From assembly GCA_019914995.1 (NCBI GenBank), contig CM034137.1, forward strand, positions 2,790,001 to 2,854,000: a DNA stretch of 64,000 bases. Direction: 5' to 3'. This document shows, piece by piece, positions 58,552-64,000 of this stretch. Origin of the DNA: Acanthochlamys bracteata (lineage: Eukaryota > Streptophyta > Magnoliopsida > Pandanales > Velloziaceae). The first letter of the stretch is position 1; the number at the start of each line of letters is the position of its first letter. Made by a program: the position numbers and the translations under genes. The notes under the pieces were generated by a model, which was not told the DNA's origin, did no database searches, and was given only the letters and a program-made list of their open reading frames with translations.

Positions 58552-60190
58552 ATGGAACTTTGTATTCAGATGCTAGCTTTTTTTTTTATATTTATCTTTA
58601 TGACACGGGCAACATCTAATAGACGATTGTCGCTACAATCAACCCAGAATATCGTTGATTTGGAGACTCAAGATTCTAATGGCTCTAGTAGCGGTAAATT
58701 TTTTATAAATAAATTTCATCATTTAATAATTATTACATCTCATAGTTGTCCTCCAAATAGAGTCTGTTGACACATAAGCGCAACGTCCGCGAGCAGGCAA
58801 TAGATGCAGTGACTTGGAAATGTATATATTGAGAAATTAAAAAAAAAAAGGTCAAGGTTTATATCCCAAAGACATATAGAGGCCAGTCGGTGAACATGCA
58901 AGTTGGTTCGCAAGGGAGATAACATGTCTGATTCGTACTTATTCTTTCGTAAAAAATACTAAAGATTGGGGTAAAATTAACCAATCTATTAAAAATAAGA
59001 TTTATTCCATGGTAGTTGTAAGTATCTTAAATTGGCATAATCTACTTTATTAAGGTTTGACAGTTGCTAATAATTTTTTATTATTACCGCAAGAGAAGTT
59101 TGAGTTAGATTTGTCTGATCCTATAACTTTAACATGTTTACATAATACTGATTCTGAGTGATATAAAGATTGGTGTTATTCGTGTCATGACTACTTTACG
59201 AGTGTCGGTGGCAGAAATAGGGCTCAAGCAAACCCTTATAAGGACTTCACACATTCAGCAGCCTGACGTGAAGAATAGATCTGGCTACGATCAATTTAAT
59301 TCGATAGAATGGATCATAAGATTCGTTTATCTAAACTTTTCCTTCATTTTTTTATCTCATTGGTGGATAATACCCTTATCATTAGTTATATGTAGAGAAA
59401 ATCGAAAAAAGCAAAAGCTGCTCGTGTAAAGAATAACAGTAAACACACAACAGGCTAACGCACTTTTGCAGCAGTACAACGAGAAAATGTATTTTTCTTA
59501 TAGTTTTCTAATTAATTGCATTAATATAACAAAGACAATATGACTCTAACTAATTAACTGTATTGATTCTCTTAATAATTTGTAGAATTCCAATTGTATT
59601 GATTTGTATAAGGAGACGTATATTTCAAATGCAAAAGAAAAGAATGGCAGTTGGATATCGAAGAAGTCGCAATTGAATTATGTAAGTTATGTCCTTTCTA
59701 TACAAATTTTTATCGATTAACCTTAAGAGCCAAGGTTTATAATATGCTATAATATCTTGCTTTAAATGAATACAGAATCAAATGGTAAAGATGCAGACCA
59801 AGTCTCAAGAGGAGGGGAACACCATCGATGATGAAGAGATATGACTATCGGTGTTTGAGAAAACACGCGGGTATATTCGTAGACGTGGGCGTGGACCTAA
59901 ATCGCCTAGCACCCATTCATTTTTGAACCGCCTAATACCAAGTCTCAAATAGTTCATCTACCTAAGCATACGATAATTCATTTGAAAGATCAGATTATAA
60001 CTTTAGAAAAAAAAAATTGAAAGACAATAGGCTGAACTTGAGAAGCAACTAAATGAACTTGAGAAGTAACAAAATGAACTGCTCGAGACTAAACAACGCC
60101 TCCGTGAAATGAAGAAAAAGTATCATTCCTCATGGAGATGTTTGGAAAACTTTAAAATGCTACTAAACCACCTTTGTAGTAAGTTCATTA
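58552..60190 (+). pseudogene. CACTA second gene (Transposase_24-like) pseudogene
   Basis: An N-terminal low-complexity frame (58552-58770) is followed by degraded KTYRGPVG...ITCLIRTYSFVKNTKDWGKI-like sequence (58860-58975). The C-terminal part reads ETYISNAKEKNGSWISKKSQ at about 59610-59670, then, after a GT-AG intron at 59682-59775, NQMVKMQTKSQEEGNTIDDE, EKTRGYIRRRGRGPKSPSTH. A coiled coil of ELEKQLNELEK-type heptads ends near 60110, followed by KKKYHSSWRCLENFKMLL. This matches the Ptta/En/Spm plant transposase family. Broken by several stops. Confidence 0.7.
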
Positions 60191-60400
60191 TGTGTTTCTT
60201 ATTATTTATTAGTTTTACTTTATTTCAACTAGAGAAAAGATATATTTATTACTTAGCTAAATTTTGTTCATTTAGCTTGATTTGTTTTTATTTATTTTTT
60301 TGTTGGCTGATTAGGGTAGTTATCATTATTAGTTTTATTTTACGAATTTATTTTTGCACCGATAACTTTGAAATAGTTATACTTTAACAAAGTTAAAAAA

Positions 60401-61739
60401 GAAAACCACCGCTATGTGCTATTGGTTTTCCAAGTTTTACAACAACTCTGTTGCTGCTTGCCCATGCATCTGAAATCATGCTTTTCTGTTTGAAATTTCT
60501 AAGGTGCATACCAATTTTTTGAAGTTAGTTGTGCAGCCAAATAATTAGTTAGCCAATATGAGCTTACCCAAAATACTTGTAGACACTAATAAATCATGTG
60601 GTTTTGAAGATTGTCCTACAAGGTTTATCATCCATATTCAAACTTGTCAAATCTTTTCGAATATTTTACATCACTATGATCGCCGTTGTGAGTATTTGTT
60701 TTATGGTAATCCTGGTAAAGGCAATAAAGTTTTGTTCCTTCTATAGCACTAGGGTAGTGATCCTAAGCATAATCAAGTTTGCTTTGTAATTTTCTCCTCC
60801 CTTGTTTTTTTCATTAATTTTTTTTGACTAATCTAATGTTTAATCGAGTATCATTAATGTTTGATCTAGTAGGTGTAGTTGCAACATATGTAGATGCGTA
60901 CGTAGTCTTACGTAACAAATTTGTAATAATACTATCTCTAGCTTACTGACGGCCATGGCATAGGAGAGCTAGTTAGGTGGTAGTAATGTGTAAGGCTAAG
61001 TAGGGTCCGTTTACTATAACAAAGATCATTTTTATGTCCTTTCTTACTAACAGAGTGTTTAGTACATTTTAAGAATGAAATATACATCTAAAGTTTGAGC
61101 TAATTTAATTAGCTAATAGGTTTATATATAGAACAAACCATCATGGAAAATGGTTGTTAGTTTTCTAAACTTTCACTATATGCATGTAATATTATTAATT
61201 TGCCATCTTTATGATGCTGCAAGCATTATGAATCTAGTCCATAGAGAAGTTGGCTCTGTTAATGCATGTTTACTTTCAGGATTAATGATTTTAAAACATA
61301 TATAAATTTTGCTCTATGTCTTATAATAACATTATTTGCTTTGTTTGTTCAAGATGGTTTTTTAGATAGCTAGCTAGGGTGCTTCATTGTAAAAGAGACG
61401 AAGCTTTTCTTTATTCATTTTCAATTAATGTATGAGATGATGTATGGATGCAACCGTATAAACCATTGAGTTTGGTTTAAAACCACAAAATCAATCAATT
61501 GACAAATTGTTAGAGAAAAGAGAAGTGATTTAGAAAGAAGCGAGACCTGATAGATGCAAGACGAGGAGAGTCGAAGGCCATGGTGGAGCGCCACCGATCG
61601 AGAAAATCTAGCGAGCGGGAGCGCTAGGCGGCAAAGAGAAAGAGAGAGAGGCGACGTTAATTTAAAAATTGGAGAGCGCAGGGCGGAAGTTGTCGAGGGA
61701 GATATTTTTTTTTTTCGGAGCAAATATATGATCCGATCA
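60401..61739. other. Unassigned DNA right of the CACTA relic
   Basis: No CACTA terminus, gene or repeat was recognised. The 61550-61700 part is purine-rich (AAAGAGAAAGAGAGAGAGGCG). Short frames on either strand lack motifs. Confidence 0.4.
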
Positions 61740-62575
61740 GAAATTTTAACTTAAATTGACGTATTTAATTAAAATTAGGATGGAAAATTTTAATCCGTAT
61801 AAATATATAGGTTGGATTATGGTTGAACGAATTTGATTCATTATTAAATGAGTCGACTCGGATCGATAAATTGATCCACTACTCCGAATTGATATATTTT
61901 AAAGGAACAATTTTTTCCTGATTTTTCCTTATCGTACTAAAATTTTTACAACAAAATAAAAAATCAATAATAATAATTATAAATTATTAAATTATATTAA
62001 ATTTATAATTAATTACTTACTTTCATGTTTTATTAAAATAGCGTAAAATGAGACTTATAATATTATCAAAATATTAATATATAGGTATTTTATAATGACG
62101 AATTTGAATTTTGTATAAGAATTTTCATCAAATTTTTGTCAGCTATCTATTTTTATCAAAATTTTTATCGAAAGTATTAATACGTATTTATAATCATAAA
62201 TTTTCAGTTGTCAACACATATTTTCAAAAGAAAAAAATTAAAATTTTTCATAAAATATTTTAAGGACTAATAAAGTTACTGAGGAATGCACATTTCGACG
62301 AATGCTCACCATATCTCTTCACCAAGAATATCGTGTATATTTATCCAACTGATTTATAATTTTACTCAATCTTAAAAGTGTAGAATTAAAAATTAAAAAT
62401 TTTAATTATAAATGAGTCGATCTGAATTTGATATGATTGTTATATAGATTGAGTTATGGTTGACATTTTTTATCCGTATAAATTTATAAATCGAATTAGG
62501 ATTGAATGAATTTGATCCGATTATTAAATAGATCGATACAAAACTGACTCACCAATCTAGATTGCCACTCTTAGG
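61740..62575. repeat. hAT-terminal-type repeats, two direct copies
   Basis: The right edge CTAGATTGCCACTCTTAG (about 62557-62575) is a diverged hAT terminus (compare TTGCCATCCCTA at 18567). The phrase ATCCGTATAAAT(A/T)TATA, then GGATTATGGTTGAACGAATTTGA or AGGATTGAATGAATTTGAT, then TTATTAAAT(G/A)AG... occurs near 61793 and again near 62480. It is either a nested insertion or an internal duplication. The middle is AT-rich and non-coding. The left terminus was not identified. Confidence 0.55.
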
Positions 62576-62795
62576 GTTGGCGGGAACTTAATTCTTTACA
62601 AATAAGCCAAAGAAAGTTCTAACATTAACTTAACATTTAAGTATCATTATTAATGCAAACGGTTGAAAACTTTTCACTAGCAAACACCAAGAAGAAAATC
62701 AGCTTATTCTCAATAGTATTAATGCGGTTAAAACTAAGACCATAATTTAGATTACAGTGTCGGCCAAAAAACTTTTAAAATTTACAGAATCATGT
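62576..62795. other. Short unassigned gap
   Basis: Between the hAT-like repeats and the next MITE; no feature seen. Confidence 0.5.
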
Positions 62796-63000
62796 GATGT
62801 TTGAGAATATTTTTCAACTTTTTTTTCATATTTTTAAATTATTTTTTTTATAATAGTTTATAAAAATTTAAAAAGTTAAAAAAGTTATACGTAATTATTA
62901 CTTATTTTTATTAATTTTAAAAAAATAAAACTTATTTTAAAAAAAATTTTCAAATTATCTTTTATTTCAGAAAATTTTTTTTTAAATACTTCCAAACATC
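62796..63000. mobile_element. AT-rich MITE with GATGTTTG ends (205 bp)
   Basis: Left GATGTTTGAGAATATTTTT and the reverse complement of the right end, GATGTTTGGAAGTATTT, are terminal inverted repeats of about 17 bases. The interior is A/T with a central TATACGTAATTATTACTTATTTTTATT block like other copies of the family. It lies just downstream of the kinesin gene. Confidence 0.7.
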
Positions 63001-63642
63001 CGAGAACATTTAATTACAGTATCGGTAAACATGGGTTGTGAGCTAACAATCAGCTAGCAGATGATTTCAACACCAATTTCACGAAGTACAAACAAACATT
63101 TCAAATCATGGTTTCCTACTGCATGATCCAATAGAATGCTCTGAAACTTTAGTTCTATGCAATGTAAATTGGTGCATAACTGAAAAATAGCTAGCACGGG
63201 AGTTGAATATGATACAGTCTGGAAAGCTTATAGACCACTTGGGGCGAAGCAACCGGTAACGGGTTTAAAACCAAGCTACAAATTCATCATACACTTTGGC
63301 TTCTCAAACCATGCGTTCTTGTTTCAGAACATACAAAATCACAAGCTCAGATACAACATGTACAGAAAACCCGGTAGTATCACTTGAACATGTGAAGCCT
63401 AATAGGAAAAAACATAACAAGCCAAAGCTCACAGATTTGCCTAACCAAGCTTAACCAAGTTTCCCCAAGAAAAACAATCAGGTGATAACCTCCTTTGAGA
63501 TGGCAAGGAAACAATTATTCCCATACGAATTTTCGATTGAGTAGGACGTTGGTAGCAAAATGTGCCACAAGCTACAGCAGGAACAATAACAGGGTGGAGG
63601 ACATCAAAAGTCAGAAGCTTGCCCACTGGAAATGTCACACCA
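63001..63642 (-). other. 3' flank (probable 3' UTR) of the kinesin gene
   Basis: Immediately downstream of the kinesin stop codon in its orientation. No other gene recognised; short overlapping frames at 63441-63671 and 63495-63722 are shadows of the exon and its UTR. Confidence 0.5.
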
Positions 63643-63978
63643 TCACGAACAGTGAGATGAAACGAGGACATTCTGTTCTGTCAAACGCCTCTGAAAATTT
63701 TCTAGACGTGTCTGTAAGCTGACAATTCCAGCTGCCTTCTTTGAGAGAATAGCATTCAACTTTGAAATATATTCATCTAGTTGATTGCCTGGTTGGTCGG
63801 CTTCATCCAACAACTTCATCTCCTGGACAAATTAAAGAGCTTTCAAAAAATGGAGAATAGATAATCACCATCATAAATACTACAAGTGCACGAACAAGTT
63901 CAATAGACTTGCCTCTTTAACAATGTTGATTGTATCTTCCACTTGTTTTCGATGTGCCATTACCAAGTCTTCTTCTTC
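63643..63978 (-). CDS. Kinesin-4 family motor (KIN-4/FRA1-type), C-terminal exons, partial
   Basis: Minus strand. The last exon (63822-63643) encodes EMKLLDEADQPGNQLDEYIS, KLNAILSKKAAGIVSLQTRL, ENFQRRLTEQNVLVSSHCS and a TGA stop. The exon before it (63978-63913) encodes the 22 residues from EEEDLVMAHRKQVEDTINIV to KE. Both are phase 0 and separated by a 90-bp intron (63912-63823). The LLxEADQPGNxLD and KKAAGIxxLQxRLxxFQxRL segments are the conserved tail of plant KIN-4 kinesins. KIN-4A/FRA1 is a processive plus-end motor at the cell cortex, needed for cellulose-related wall strength and vesicle delivery. Which paralogue this is cannot be told from 81 residues. The motor domain lies beyond the window at higher coordinates. 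Confidence 0.88.
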
Positions 63979-64000
63979 CTGAGAATACAGCAGACAATTT

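Larger units (their letters stand above)
56317..60400 (+). mobile_element. CACTA (En/Spm) transposon relic with two genes
   Basis: A Tnp2-type transposase (56317-58330) is followed by a second, Transposase_24-type gene (58552-60190) on the same strand, the usual two-gene arrangement of plant CACTA elements. Neither the CACTA terminal repeats nor a 3-bp target duplication were found. The left end is truncated at the LTR junction. Multiple stops show it is inactive. Confidence 0.8.

Noticed and set aside
1..64000. CRISPR arrays, rRNA and tRNA genes
   Set aside because: No regularly spaced identical repeats, rRNA signatures or tRNA cloverleaf consensus boxes were noticed; a dedicated scan could still find a tRNA.

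Overview
This is plant nuclear DNA, most likely a eudicot. It is AT-rich, it holds three recognisable low-copy plant genes with short GT-AG (and one GC-AG) introns, and most of the rest is decayed LTR retrotransposons, DNA transposons and MITEs. No bacterial, organellar, tRNA, rRNA or CRISPR feature was recognised. Species cannot be named from the sequence alone. Layout: 1-4595 is the downstream part of a decayed Ty1/copia element (gag to 3' LTR) on the + strand. An intronless OVATE-family transcription repressor gene follows at 5838-6986 (+). From 7 to 27 kb there is no convincing gene. This stretch is AT-rich and carries many copies of an approximately 200-bp MITE family, a TRIM-like (very small LTR) family including a divergent pair around 10330, a second TRIM-like element at 14225-15035, and a hAT-type non-autonomous element with an 8-bp target duplication at 18004-18567. 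A four-exon YUCCA flavin monooxygenase gene (auxin biosynthesis) occupies 28395-30660 (+), with three short uORFs in its leader. From 31 to 37 kb there is mostly unassigned DNA. From 37 kb to 60 kb is a layered transposon graveyard: CACTA-like subterminal repeats, a Ty3/gypsy RNase H fragment, a hAT transposase relic carrying a nested MITE, an LTR-like fragment, a Ty1/copia relic split by a 2.1-kb solo LTR with a near-perfect target duplication, an antisense Ty3/gypsy integrase, another long LTR, and a CACTA (En/Spm) element with remnants of both its Tnp2-type transposase and its Transposase_24-type second gene. At 61.7-62.6 kb are hAT-terminal repeats. The window ends in the last exons of a minus-strand kinesin-4 (KIN-4/FRA1-type) gene. 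The three host genes are not functionally linked. OFP is a nuclear repressor of growth and shape genes, YUCCA makes auxin, and KIN-4 is a microtubule motor tied to cell-wall deposition or phragmoplast function. The transposons are all broken, with stops and frameshifts throughout. The most informative observations are structural: nested insertions with target duplications, a chimeric gypsy/LTR/CACTA junction, a decayed TRIM family whose primer-binding sites differ only by transitions, the uORF array in the YUCCA leader, and a GC-AG intron in the kinesin. All calls come from reading the sequence by eye. Family assignments rest on recalled protein signatures, not on a database search.
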